A stretch of DNA of 57,464 nucleotides, taken from NCBI GenBank assembly GCA_030247555.1, contig JAOTSD010000019.1, positions 1-57,464 of the forward strand, in the 5' to 3' direction. The stretch's first letter is position 1. Each line of letters starts with the position of its first letter. This stretch comes from Siculibacillus sp. (GTDB lineage: Bacteria > Pseudomonadota > Alphaproteobacteria > Rhizobiales > Ancalomicrobiaceae). A program made the position numbers and the translations under genes. Of the stretch, positions 19,895 to 28,732 are shown piece after piece. The notes beneath the pieces were generated by a model. The model ran no database searches. It was not told the origin of the DNA and saw only the letters and a list, made by a program, of their open reading frames with translations.

Positions 19895-22120
19895 TTGGCG
19901 CTGATCACCGTGGGGATCAGCTTCGCCGTGCTGACCGGCATGACCCGGATCGTGCCGTCCGACGCGGTGCTCGGCATCACCCTGACGGTCAATCTGGCGC
20001 TGCTCGCCGGTCTCGTCGGCCTGATCGCCTGGGAACTGGTGACGCTGTGGCTGGCTTGGCGCGCCGGGCGGGCGGCGGCGCGGCTGCACCTCAGGGTCAT
20101 CGGCGCCTTCTCGGCGGTCGCCGCGGCGCCGGCGCTGATCGTCGCCATCCTCGCGTCGGTCACCCTCGACCGCGGCCTCGACCGCTGGTTCGAGGAGCGG
20201 ACGCGGACCATCGTCAACGCCGCCGCGAGCGTCGGCGAGGCCTACATCCGCGAGCACGGCCGCGCCATCCGCGCCGAGGCCCTGGGGCTGGCGGCCGACG
20301 TCGACCGCTCCCGCGACCTCTACGAATTCGAGCCGGACCGGTTCGACGCCTTCTTGCGCACCCAGGCGCAGCTGCGCGTCCTGCCGGCGGTGTTCCTGCT
20401 CAAGGACGACGGCACCGTCATCACCCGGACGCTGCTCGATCCGGAATGGACCGAGCTGCAGATGCCGCCGGCCGAGGCCTTCGCCGAAGTCGAACCCGGC
20501 GAACCGGTGGTCATCACCCCCGGCCGCACCAATCAGGTGGGCGTCCTCGTCAAGCTCGAGACGCTCGATGGCCTCCATCTCTACGTCACCCGGCCGCTCG
20601 AGGGGCAGGTGCTGGAGCCGCTGCGCCTGGCCAAGGACGCGGCCGAGGAATACCGACAGCTCGACAGTTCCAGATTCGGCGCGCAGCTCGCCTTCGGCCT
20701 GGTTTTCGTCGGTGTGTCGCTGATCTTCCTGCTCGCGGCGATCTGGATCGGCATCGGCTTCGCCAACCGGCTGGTGTCGCCGATCCGCCGGCTCATTCTC
20801 GCCGCCGACTACGTCTCCAAGGGCCACCTCGCGGTTCAGGTGCCGGTGCGACGCAAGGAGGGCGATCTCGCCCACCTCGCCGAGACCTTCAACACCATGA
20901 CCAACGAGTTGCGGGCGCAGCGCGCCGAACTGATCTCTGCGAAGGACCAGATCGATCGCCGCCGCCGCTTCACCGAGGCGGTGCTCGCCGGCGTGACGGC
21001 CGGCGTCGTCGGCGTCGACGCCGCCGGGCGCATCACCCTCGCCAACCGATCGTCCACCGCACTCCTCGACGAGAGCGAGACCGACATGGTCGGCCGTCGC
21101 GTCTACGAGATCGCGCCCGAACTCGGCACCATCCTCGAGGCGGCGCTCTCCGATGCCTCGGGCAAGGCGCAACAGGCGCAGATCACCCTGATGCGCGGCG
21201 GACGAGAGCGGACCGTCACCGTCCGCCTCACGTCCGAGCACTCCGACGCCGCCGCCCGCGGTTTCGTCATCACCCTCGACGATATCACCGATCTCGTCTC
21301 GGCCCAGCGTTCCTCGGCGTGGGCCGACGTCGCCCGACGCATCGCCCACGAGATCAAGAACCCACTGACCCCGATCCAGCTCTCCGCCGAGCGACTGAAG
21401 CGGCGCTACGGCAAGAAGGTCGAGGATGATCGGCAGGTCTTCGACCAGTGCATCGACACGATCGTCCGGCAGGTCGGCGACATCGAGCGGATGGTCAACG
21501 AGTTCTCCTCCTTCGCCCGCATGCCCAAGCCGCAGATCGCCCGCGCCGACATCGTCGAGGCGGTACGCGAGGCGGTCTTCCTGCAGTCGGTCGCCAAGCC
21601 CGAGATCGACTTCCGCAGCCATCTGCCCGGCGAGCCGATCTTCGGCCGCTTCGATCAACGGCTGCTGCTCCAGGCCTTCACCAACATCGTCAAGAACGCC
21701 GGCGAGGCGGTCGAGGCGGTGCCGGCGGAGGTGATGGGCGCCGATCGGGGCACGGTCGAAGTGGTCGTGAGCCGCGACGGCGACACGGTGACCGTCGCGG
21801 TGATCGACAACGGCATCGGCCTTCCATCGGCCAACCGCCACCGACTGCTCGAGCCCTACGTCACCACCCGCGAGAAGGGCACCGGCCTCGGGCTGGCCAT
21901 CGTCAGGAAGATCCTCGAGGATCACGGCGGCCGGATCGAACTGCTCGACGCCCCCGCCGTCGTCCGCGGCGGTCGCGGCACCATGGTGCGGATGACCCTA
22001 CCGGCCTCCGGCGTCGAAGAGCCGCCGGCGCCCGCATCCGCCGATCCGATCACCTCACAGATCGCCTTCGGCGCCGCCTCCGGCGACGCCGATCTCCCCC
22101 CCGAACCGAGCGAAGCGTGA
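19895..22120 (+). CDS. ntrY: Nitrogen regulation sensor histidine kinase NtrY (5' end uncertain)
   Basis: NtrY is a membrane-bound kinase that signals nitrogen and, in some species, redox status to NtrX. There are 741 residues from the TTG at 19895, with transmembrane helices near the N-terminus and around 270-295, HAMP (about 295-350), PAS (about 360-450), and a kinase core with [29 protein letters not shown] and EKGTGLGLAIV. The TTG start would remove half of the first helix: in-frame upstream sequence encodes a basic cluster (TTRRIRKIG) that normally precedes it. No ATG, GTG or TTG exists in frame between the stop at 19715 and 19895; CTG 19796 (LDSQPILTIPKN) or ATT 19811 are candidates. 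Confidence 0.9.
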   Translation: MALITVGISFAVLTGMTRIVPSDAVLGITLTVNLALLAGLVGLIAWELVTLWLAWRAGRAAARLHLRVIGAFSAVAAAPALIVAILASVTLDRGLDRWFEERTRTIVNAAASVGEAYIREHGRAIRAEALGLAADVDRSRDLYEFEPDRFDAFLRTQAQLRVLPAVFLLKDDGTVITRTLLDPEWTELQMPPAEAFAEVEPGEPVVITPGRTNQVGVLVKLETLDGLHLYVTRPLEGQVLEPLRLAKDAAEEYRQLDSSRFGAQLAFGLVFVGVSLIFLLAAIWIGIGFANRLVSPIRRLILAADYVSKGHLAVQVPVRRKEGDLAHLAETFNTMTNELRAQRAELISAKDQIDRRRRFTEAVLAGVTAGVVGVDAAGRITLANRSSTALLDESETDMVGRRVYEIAPELGTILEAALSDASGKAQQAQITLMRGGRERTVTVRLTSEHSDAAARGFVITLDDITDLVSAQRSSAWADVARRIAHEIKNPLTPIQLSAERLKRRYGKKVEDDRQVFDQCIDTIVRQVGDIERMVNEFSSFARMPKPQIARADIVEAVREAVFLQSVAKPEIDFRSHLPGEPIFGRFDQRLLLQAFTNIVKNAGEAVEAVPAEVMGADRGTVEVVVSRDGDTVTVAVIDNGIGLPSANRHRLLEPYVTTREKGTGLGLAIVRKILEDHGGRIELLDAPAVVRGGRGTMVRMTLPASGVEEPPAPASADPITSQIAFGAASGDADLPPEPSEA

Positions 22121-22124
22121 CATC

Positions 22125-23492
22125 ATGGCGTCCGACATTCTCATCGTCGACGACGAGAGCGACATCCGCGAGCTGGTCTCCGGCATTCTCGAGGACGAGG
22201 GTCACGGCACCCGCACCGCCGCCAACAGCGACGAATGCCTCGCCGCGATCGAGAAGCGACGACCGTCGCTTATCTTCCTCGACATCTGGATGCAGGCGAG
22301 CCGCCTCGACGGGCTGGCGCTGCTCGACGTGATCAAGGGCCATCATCCCGACCTGCCGGTGGTCATCATCTCCGGCCACGGCAACGTCGAGACGGCGGTC
22401 TCTGCGATCAAGCGCGGTGCCTACGACTACATCGAGAAGCCGTTCAAGGCCGATCGGCTGCTTCTGGTGGCCGAGCGCGCGCTCGAGGCGTCGAAGCTGC
22501 GTCGTGAGGTCAAGGAGTTGCGCGAGAAATCGAGCGATTCCTCCGAGCTCCTCGGCCATTCCTCGGTGGTCAACCAACTGCGCCTGCAGATCGACCGGGT
22601 GGCGCCGACCAACAGCCGCATCCTCATCACCGGTCCTTCGGGCTCCGGCAAGGAACTGGCGGCGAGGATGATCCACCAGACCTCCCATCGGGCCGGCGGG
22701 CCCTTCGTCGTGGTCAACGCGGCGGCGATCACGCCCGAGCGCATGGAGATCGAGCTCTTCGGCGTCGAGGAGGAGGGTGGTTCGTCGCGCAAGATCGGCG
22801 CCCTCGAACAGGCGCACGGCGGCACGCTCTACCTCGACGAGGTCGCCGACATGCCGCGCGAGACCCAGTCGAAGATCCTGCGCGTCCTGGTCGAGCAGAG
22901 CTTCAACCGCGTCGGTGGATCGACCCGCGTCCAGGTCGACGTGCGGCTGCTCTCCTCGACCGCGCGCGACCTGCCGCGCGAGATCCAGGACGGCCGCTTC
23001 CGCGAGGATCTCTTCCACCGCCTCGCCGTGGTGCCGATCCGGGTGCCGGCACTCGCCGAGCGGCGCGACGACATCCCGCTGTTGGTCGAGAATTTCATGG
23101 AGCAGATCTCGCGGAGTTCGGGCCTGCCGCTCCGCCGCATCGGCGAGGACGCCATGGCGGTGTTGCAGGCGCACGACTGGCCCGGCAACATCCGCCAACT
23201 CCGGAACAACGTCGAACGGCTGATGATCCTCACCCGCGGCGACGCCGACGCGGTGATCACCGCCGACCTGTTGCCGGCCGAGATCGGGGCGATGTTGCCG
23301 TCGCTGCCGACCACCACCGGCGGCGAGCACCTGATGAGCCTTCCGCTGCGCGACGCTCGCGAGATCTTCGAGCGCGAGTATCTCGTCGCCCAGATCAACC
23401 GCTTCGGCGGCAACATCTCGCGCACCGCCGAATTCGTCGGCATGGAACGCTCCGCCCTCCATCGCAAGCTGAAATCTCTCGGCGTCGGCTGA
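22125..23492 (+). CDS. ntrX: Nitrogen assimilation response regulator NtrX
   Basis: NtrX is the response regulator paired with NtrY, influencing nitrogen metabolism, respiration and envelope functions in Alphaproteobacteria. It has 455 residues: receiver (ILIVDDESDIRELVSG, acceptor Asp53), AAA+ domain with Walker A TGPSGSGKE, and a C-terminal Fis-type helix-turn-helix (GGNISRTAEFVGMERSALHRKLKSL). The GAFTGA loop that contacts sigma54 is missing: ELFGVEEEGGSSRKIGALEQ stands in its place, as in other alphaproteobacterial NtrX, so it probably does not act through sigma54. It starts 4 nt after ntrY. Confidence 0.95.
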   Translation: MASDILIVDDESDIRELVSGILEDEGHGTRTAANSDECLAAIEKRRPSLIFLDIWMQASRLDGLALLDVIKGHHPDLPVVIISGHGNVETAVSAIKRGAYDYIEKPFKADRLLLVAERALEASKLRREVKELREKSSDSSELLGHSSVVNQLRLQIDRVAPTNSRILITGPSGSGKELAARMIHQTSHRAGGPFVVVNAAAITPERMEIELFGVEEEGGSSRKIGALEQAHGGTLYLDEVADMPRETQSKILRVLVEQSFNRVGGSTRVQVDVRLLSSTARDLPREIQDGRFREDLFHRLAVVPIRVPALAERRDDIPLLVENFMEQISRSSGLPLRRIGEDAMAVLQAHDWPGNIRQLRNNVERLMILTRGDADAVITADLLPAEIGAMLPSLPTTTGGEHLMSLPLRDAREIFEREYLVAQINRFGGNISRTAEFVGMERSALHRKLKSLGVG

Positions 23493-23522
23493 CCGACCGC
23501 CCGAACCACGAAGGACCCGATC

Positions 23523-24386
23523 ATGAGTCGCATCGCCTATGTGAACGGCCGCTATCTGCCTCACGACGTCGCGGCCGTGCACGTCGAGGATCGCGGATTC
23601 CAGTTCGCCGACGCCGTCTACGAGGTCTGCGAGATCCGCGACGGCCATCTCGTCGATCCGACGCTGCATTTCGAGCGGCTCGAGCGTTCGCTCGGGGAAC
23701 TGCGCATCGCCGTGCCGATGAGCCGAGCGGCGATGCTGGTTGTGATGCGCCGGGTGGCGCGGGCGAACCGCGTCCACGACGGTTCGCTCTATGTCCAAGT
23801 GTCGCGCGGCCGCTCCCGGCGCGACCACGTCTTCCCCTCGCCGGCGGTGCGCCCGACCGTGGTGATGACGGCCAAGCCGGTCGCCCGCGCCAAGGGCGAG
23901 GCGCTGGCCGAGACGGGTATCGGTGTCATCACCGTGCCCGAGAACCGCTGGGAGCGGGTCGACATCAAGTCGGTGTCGCTGCTGCCCAATTGCCTCGCCA
24001 AGCAGGCGGCGAAGGAAGCCGGGGCGCGTGAGGCGTGGTTCGTCGACGCGGGCGGTTTCGTCACCGAGGGCGGCTCGACCAACGCCTGGATCGTCACCGT
24101 CGACGGCGTCCTCGTCACCCGCCCGGCGGAGCACGGCATCCTGCGTGGCATCACCCGGACCATCACCCTGAAGGTGGCGGCGAAGCTCGGGTTGAAGGTC
24201 GAGGAACGGGCCTTCACCGTCGAGGAGGCCAAGCGCGCCCGCGAAGCCTTCGTCACCGCCGCGACGACGCTGGTCATGCCGGTGGTGTCGATCGACGGAT
24301 CGCCGGTGGGCAACGGCGCACCGGGGACGACCGCGCCGGCGCTGCGTGCGGCCTTCCACGATTCGACCGAAATGGTCGCGATCTGA
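23523..24386 (+). CDS. dat: D-amino-acid aminotransferase (class IV, PLP)
   Basis: A fold-type IV PLP aminotransferase of 287 residues, most like D-amino-acid transaminases, which exchange amino groups between D-alanine and 2-oxo acids. The PLP lysine is Lys149 in VDIKSVSLLPN. Other family motifs are EDRGFQFADAVYEV (22-35), LYVQVSRG and the cofactor loop EGGSTNAWIV. It lies 30 nt after ntrX, and hfq follows; ntrX-dat-hfq-hflX is a conserved order in Hyphomicrobiales. A branched-chain or aminodeoxychorismate-lyase activity cannot be excluded by motifs alone. Confidence 0.9.
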   Translation: MSRIAYVNGRYLPHDVAAVHVEDRGFQFADAVYEVCEIRDGHLVDPTLHFERLERSLGELRIAVPMSRAAMLVVMRRVARANRVHDGSLYVQVSRGRSRRDHVFPSPAVRPTVVMTAKPVARAKGEALAETGIGVITVPENRWERVDIKSVSLLPNCLAKQAAKEAGAREAWFVDAGGFVTEGGSTNAWIVTVDGVLVTRPAEHGILRGITRTITLKVAAKLGLKVEERAFTVEEAKRAREAFVTAATTLVMPVVSIDGSPVGNGAPGTTAPALRAAFHDSTEMVAI

Positions 24387-24560
24387 ACGGGATCGGCGAT
24401 CGGACTGTGGCCGAGATCACACGGCCGCGGCCGAAATGCCGCCGAAGGCGTCATCTCGCGTCGACGTGAACCGTCCTGCGCAAAGAATGGCCATCATTGA
24501 GACTTCTTGGGGATTGCTGAACCACGGCGAGCACCTATGATTCCATTCTCGCGGCGAGGT

Positions 24561-24605
24561 TTCCGTGTCGCAACGGAAGTACAACCCACTCGAAGCCGAA
24601 GTGGG
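24561..24605 (+). promoter_or_regulatory. Two consecutive hairpins in the hfq 5' leader
   Basis: TTCCGT-GTCGCA-ACGGAA (24561-24578) and CCCACT-N9-AGTGGG (24585-24605) are two perfect 6-bp stems separated by six bases, ending 40 nt before the hfq ATG. The leader between dat and hfq (259 bases) has no gene and is less GC-rich than its neighbours. Hfq is known to repress its own mRNA in several bacteria, so a structured leader is plausible. Confidence 0.35.
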
Positions 24606-24645
24606 AGTCTCGTCGTCAAGAACATACCAATAAAGGTCAAAAGAC

Positions 24646-24885
24646 ATGGCGGACCGCGCTCCCAACCTCCAGGACACGTTCCTCAACTTCGTTCGCAAGA
24701 ACAAGACACCGGTGACGATCTTTCTCATCAATGGTGTGAAGTTGCAGGGCGTCGTTACCTGGTTCGACAACTTCTGTGTGTTGTTGCGTCGTGACGGACA
24801 TTCGCAACTGGTCTACAAGCACGCGATTTCGACCGTGATGCCCGGCGGACCGTTGCAGTTGTTCGAACCCTCCGAGGACGCATGA
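24646..24885 (+). CDS. hfq: RNA chaperone Hfq
   Basis: Hfq is the hexameric Sm-like protein that pairs small RNAs with their mRNA targets. It has 79 residues. The Sm1 motif is [21 protein letters not shown] and the Sm2 motif contains YKHAIST (usually YKHAIS). The C-terminus is short ([13 protein letters not shown]), as in other Alphaproteobacteria. The stop codon overlaps the hflX start (ATGA at 24882-24885), so the two genes are translationally coupled. A Shine-Dalgarno (AAAGG) lies about 9 nt upstream of the ATG. Confidence 0.98.
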   Translation: MADRAPNLQDTFLNFVRKNKTPVTIFLINGVKLQGVVTWFDNFCVLLRRDGHSQLVYKHAISTVMPGGPLQLFEPSEDA

Positions 24886-26378
24886 CGAGGGGCGACATGC
24901 CCTCGAGCGACATCGACGACCTCTTCGAGGAGAGTGGCGAAGAGCGGCGCAACGCGCGTGCTCTGAAGGGTGTCGCGCGCGACGCGGCGCCGACGCGCAC
25001 GCTCGTCGTGGTGCCGTGGCGCAGCGAGCGCCCGGCGCGCGGGGAGGGGGGCGAGCAGGTGGCGCCGCGCTCGCTCGAGGCGCGGCGGGAAGAGGCGGTC
25101 GGCCTCGCCCGCGCCATCGAACTCGATGTGGTGGCGAGCCCTCTGGTGCGCATCACCGAGGCCAGGCCCGCCACCCTGATCGGTTCCGGCAAAGTCGAGG
25201 AGATCAAGGCGTCGATCGAGGCCGAAGAGGTCGAACTGGTCGTCGTCGACCATCCGCTGTCGCCGATCCAGCAACGTAATCTCGAAAAGGCGTGGGGCGC
25301 CAAGGTGCTCGACCGCACCGGCCTGATCCTCGAGATCTTCGGCGAGCGCGCCCACACCAAGGAGGGCCGGCTCCAGGTCGAGCTCGCCCATCTCACCTAC
25401 CAGAAGAGTCGGCTCGTCCGCTCCTGGACCCACCTCGAGCGGCAGAGGGGTGGCTTCGGCTTCCTCGGCGGTCCGGGCGAAACCCAGATCGAGGCCGACC
25501 GCCGGCAGATCCAGGAACGCATCGCTCGGCTGGAGCGCGATCTCGAGAGCGTCGCCCGCACCCGGGCGCTGCATCGCAAGAACCGCAAGAAAGTGCCGCA
25601 CCCGATCGTCGCGTTGGTCGGCTACACCAACGCCGGCAAGTCGACGTTGTTCAATCGGCTGACGGAGGCGCAGGTCTTCGCCAAGGACCTGCTGTTCGCC
25701 ACCCTCGACCCGACGCTGCGCAAGGTGAAGCTGCCGCACGGCGGCGACGTCATCCTCTCCGACACCGTCGGCTTCGTCTCCGACTTGCCGACGACGCTGG
25801 TCGCCGCCTTCCGGGCGACGCTCGAGGAGGTGATCGAAGCGGACCTGATCCTCCACGTCCGCGACATCGCCCACGAGGACACCGGGCCGCAGGCGAAAGA
25901 CGTCGCCGATGTCCTCGCCCAGCTCGGCATCGATCCCGACGACCGCGACCGCGTCATCGAAGTGTGGAACAAAATCGACAAGCTCGACCCCACCCACCGC
26001 GATGGACTTCTCGCCGAGGGCGCTCGACCGGCGCTCGACGCGCCGACGGCGATCCCCTGTTCGGCGGTGACGGGGGAGGGGGTGGCCGCTCTCCTCGATC
26101 TGATCGAGGATCGCCTCAACCGCGACCGAGCCGTCTTCCGCGTCGAAGTGCCGGTGGCCGAGGGCGAACTGGTCGCCTGGCTCCATCGCAACACCGAGGT
26201 GGTCGAACGGATCGACGGTGAGGAGACCGTGTCGTTGCGCCTGCGCGTCCCGGAGAAGACGCTCGATCATTTCCGTGCCCGCGCCGGCAGGTTCATCCGC
26301 GAGGTGCGGGGGCGGGTGGTCGAGCGCGAGGAACGGGCTGCGCCGGCGAAGACCGGTGCCTACGATCCGCTCGGTTGA
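24882..26378 (+). CDS. hflX: GTPase HflX
   Basis: HflX is a ribosome-associated GTPase that splits stalled 70S ribosomes, especially in heat stress. It has 498 residues with an N-terminal HflX domain (about 60-170, including the glycine-rich region), a coiled-coil linker with [19 protein letters not shown], and a G domain: G1 [10 protein letters not shown]3 DTVGF, G4 NKID. The C-terminus is longer than in E. coli. Its ATG overlaps the hfq stop. An alternative start at the second Met (MPSSDID) six codons on cannot be excluded. Confidence 0.96.
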   Translation: MTRGDMPSSDIDDLFEESGEERRNARALKGVARDAAPTRTLVVVPWRSERPARGEGGEQVAPRSLEARREEAVGLARAIELDVVASPLVRITEARPATLIGSGKVEEIKASIEAEEVELVVVDHPLSPIQQRNLEKAWGAKVLDRTGLILEIFGERAHTKEGRLQVELAHLTYQKSRLVRSWTHLERQRGGFGFLGGPGETQIEADRRQIQERIARLERDLESVARTRALHRKNRKKVPHPIVALVGYTNAGKSTLFNRLTEAQVFAKDLLFATLDPTLRKVKLPHGGDVILSDTVGFVSDLPTTLVAAFRATLEEVIEADLILHVRDIAHEDTGPQAKDVADVLAQLGIDPDDRDRVIEVWNKIDKLDPTHRDGLLAEGARPALDAPTAIPCSAVTGEGVAALLDLIEDRLNRDRAVFRVEVPVAEGELVAWLHRNTEVVERIDGEETVSLRLRVPEKTLDHFRARAGRFIREVRGRVVEREERAAPAKTGAYDPLG

Positions 26379-26602
26379 GCGGCGGGGAGGTCGAGGTGGA
26401 CGATCTCGGGCGATATGGGTTGGCGCGGCGCGATCTCGACCGAGGCGGGTCCGAGAAGATCCTGATCGTCACCGAACAACCGGTGTCGCGCGCCCGGATG
26501 GACGCGCTCGCCCTCGAATACGACCGGGTCGAACTCGAGGCCGACCCCGAGAGCCCCCATCGCTGGTTCGTCGTGAGACTGATGGACGGCGAAGGGGAAT
26601 GA
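26375..26602 (+). CDS. Possible small protein downstream of hflX
   Basis: A 75-codon frame beginning with TTG at 26375, overlapping the hflX stop, or with GTG at 26396 as an alternative. The product would be small and charged, with a C-terminal half KILIVTEQPVSRARMDALALEYDRVELEADP... that has a plausible strand-helix-strand pattern. I do not recognise a family. The support is only the open frame, the tight link to hflX and the plausible composition; it could be a chance frame. Confidence 0.35.
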   Translation: MSGGEVEVDDLGRYGLARRDLDRGGSEKILIVTEQPVSRARMDALALEYDRVELEADPESPHRWFVVRLMDGEGE

Positions 26603-26663
26603 CCCCGCCGGATGTGGCGGGCGTCTCCCGGCGTGGAGACACCCGCCGATGGTTCCGGCATCG

Positions 26664-28535
26664 TCAGAACGGCATCTTCACCCGGATCTGACCGGTGTGC
26701 GACGTCCCGGCGCCGTCGTTGAGGGCGGCACCGTAGGACAGGGTCATCGAGACCTTGTCGTTGATGGTGGCGTCGTAGCCGATCTTGAAGTTCAGGCCAC
26801 GTCCGACGAAGCCGTCGGGGTTGCCGGTGAACGGCTGCGCGGTGTTGCCGACGAAGCGGGCGATGACGCCGTCGTGGGTCTCGTGGAGCGCGCGCTCGTA
26901 ACCGATCTCGCCGAAGGCGCGGTCCTTGGCGCCGAAGAGGTCGGCCATCATCGAGGCCCGCAGGCGCACGCCGCCGAGCACGGCCTGCGCCGAGCGGTCG
27001 GCGAAGGCCATGGCGAGGATCGGCGAGGTCTCCTGATAGCCGCCGATGTCGGCGTGCACGTACTGGAGGCGGGCGGAGGGCGCCAGCGTGACGCCGCCGG
27101 TGCGGGCCATGAAGCCGGTCTCGACCGAGGCGGACCATTGCCGCGCCGAGGTCGATCCCGACGCGACGAGCGGCCCCATGCCGGTGGCGCGCTCGAGGTC
27201 GTCGAAGCCCATCCACGAGGCGCCGAGCGCGCCGGACACGAAGAAGGCGTCGGCGGTGTAGTTGGCGTAGACGTCGCCGTCGAACGACGTGATGTTCGAA
27301 CTCATGACGCCACCCATCCGGCCGGCGCCGAAGCCGAGCGAGGCGCCGAGCAACAGATTGGGCGACACCGCGCGATCGAGGCCGAAGCGCATGCCGCCGA
27401 TCGTGTGATCGTAGGCGCCGACGGGGCCGCGCGCGCCCATGATGCCGCGGCTGCCGGTCGCCGTGGCCCACAGGCCGTTCTGGCGCAGATACTGGCCCTC
27501 GGCCCAGCCGCCGGCGCGATCGAGCACGTCGTCGGCGGCGGCGAGGCGACCGCGCATCGCCACGTCGCCGACCGCGGCGACATCGGCGGCGGACGCCTCG
27601 GGGGCGAGCAGCAGCCCGGCGTAGAGCGCGATCAACTGATGGCCCCGCGCGGTCGGGTGGACACCGTCCCAGAACAGGTAGCCGTTCTGGGTGGCGGCCG
27701 TGCCGGTGACGCAGGCCAGCGTGGCGATGCAGGAACTCGTGACGTTCGTGAAACCGAAGGCGGCCGAGTTGCCGCGGATGACGTCGAGCGCCGCCGCGAG
27801 GTCCATCTGGACGATGTTGGTGTTGGGATTGGCGAGGGCGAGGGCCTGCACCTGCGTCGCCAGCGACTGGTTGAAGGTCGCGGTCGCCAACGATCCGGCG
27901 CCGGCGGTCGCCGGCGAGCCGTTGTAGGACGGCGTGACACCGAGATCGGGCAGGTTGGAGATGAGGATGCGGCCGGCGCCCGCCGTGGCCACGGCCTGGG
28001 TGATCCCGGCCATGTCGGTCGCCGCGGCGAGAGAGGTCGCGGTGATGCCGGCCGGCGTGGCGCCGCCGCCGGCGACGGTGAAATACTGGAAGATGTTGTT
28101 GGCGCCGCCGAGCAGCGTCACCGTGTCGGCGGCAGCGAAGGTACCGCCGAGGAACATGTAGGTTCCGAGTTGGGTTTGCAGCGACGGGATCGGGCCGTTC
28201 AGGTTGACGGCGTTGTCGCTGCGGGCGCCGCCGAAGGCGAGGTTGACGTTCCCCGTCAGGGCTCCGCCGAGGAAGGGCTGGTTCATCGGCCCGGCGATCA
28301 GTTCGGTCCAGACCTGTCCGTTGGAGAAGCGGCCGTTGAAATAGGGGGCGGGCGGGTTGCCCGTCGTGCCGAAGAGGTTGCCGTTGTCGGACAGGCTGTC
28401 GCCGATGGTGACGAAACGGCCGCCGAGCGGCAGCGTCACCTGTTGCGCCGAAGCGACCGACGGCAGAACCGCGAGCGCGACACCGAGACCGTAGGCTGTC
28501 GCGACGCGCGAATGCACCCGACCAACGCGAGACAT
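26664..28535 (-). CDS. GDSL-family autotransporter esterase/lipase
   Basis: A secreted, outer-membrane-anchored hydrolase of 623 residues. A signal peptide (about 1-30, cleavage after VASA) leads into a GDSL domain: block I FVTIGDSLSDNGN with Ser47, and block V FWDGVHPTARGH with Asp290 and His293. The C-terminal 270 or so residues are an autotransporter beta-barrel ending in the hallmark Phe (KMPF). Overall it resembles EstA-type esterases, which act on the cell surface. ATG 28535 is supported by GGGAGGTGG; 37 in-frame codons upstream have no signal-peptide character. It stands alone, downstream of mazG. Confidence 0.9.
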   Translation of the reverse strand: MSRVGRVHSRVATAYGLGVALAVLPSVASAQQVTLPLGGRFVTIGDSLSDNGNLFGTTGNPPAPYFNGRFSNGQVWTELIAGPMNQPFLGGALTGNVNLAFGGARSDNAVNLNGPIPSLQTQLGTYMFLGGTFAAADTVTLLGGANNIFQYFTVAGGGATPAGITATSLAAATDMAGITQAVATAGAGRILISNLPDLGVTPSYNGSPATAGAGSLATATFNQSLATQVQALALANPNTNIVQMDLAAALDVIRGNSAAFGFTNVTSSCIATLACVTGTAATQNGYLFWDGVHPTARGHQLIALYAGLLLAPEASAADVAAVGDVAMRGRLAAADDVLDRAGGWAEGQYLRQNGLWATATGSRGIMGARGPVGAYDHTIGGMRFGLDRAVSPNLLLGASLGFGAGRMGGVMSSNITSFDGDVYANYTADAFFVSGALGASWMGFDDLERATGMGPLVASGSTSARQWSASVETGFMARTGGVTLAPSARLQYVHADIGGYQETSPILAMAFADRSAQAVLGGVRLRASMMADLFGAKDRAFGEIGYERALHETHDGVIARFVGNTAQPFTGNPDGFVGRGLNFKIGYDATINDKVSMTLSYGAALNDGAGTSHTGQIRVKMPF

Positions 28536-28732
28536 GAGTACCACCTCCCAGCCGACGTCTTCTTGTCGTTGTCCCCACCCGAACGGGCGCGCGGATGCGT
28601 CGGTGGCGGGAGGATAGAGCCGGTCGAGCGGCTTCGGAAGGCGCAATCGCGGGACTTTCGCTTCCGTGAAAGAAAATTCATGACCGTCACCGGCGTGCCA
28701 CGGTCCGGGTCCGGAGGCGGGCCGGGAATGCC

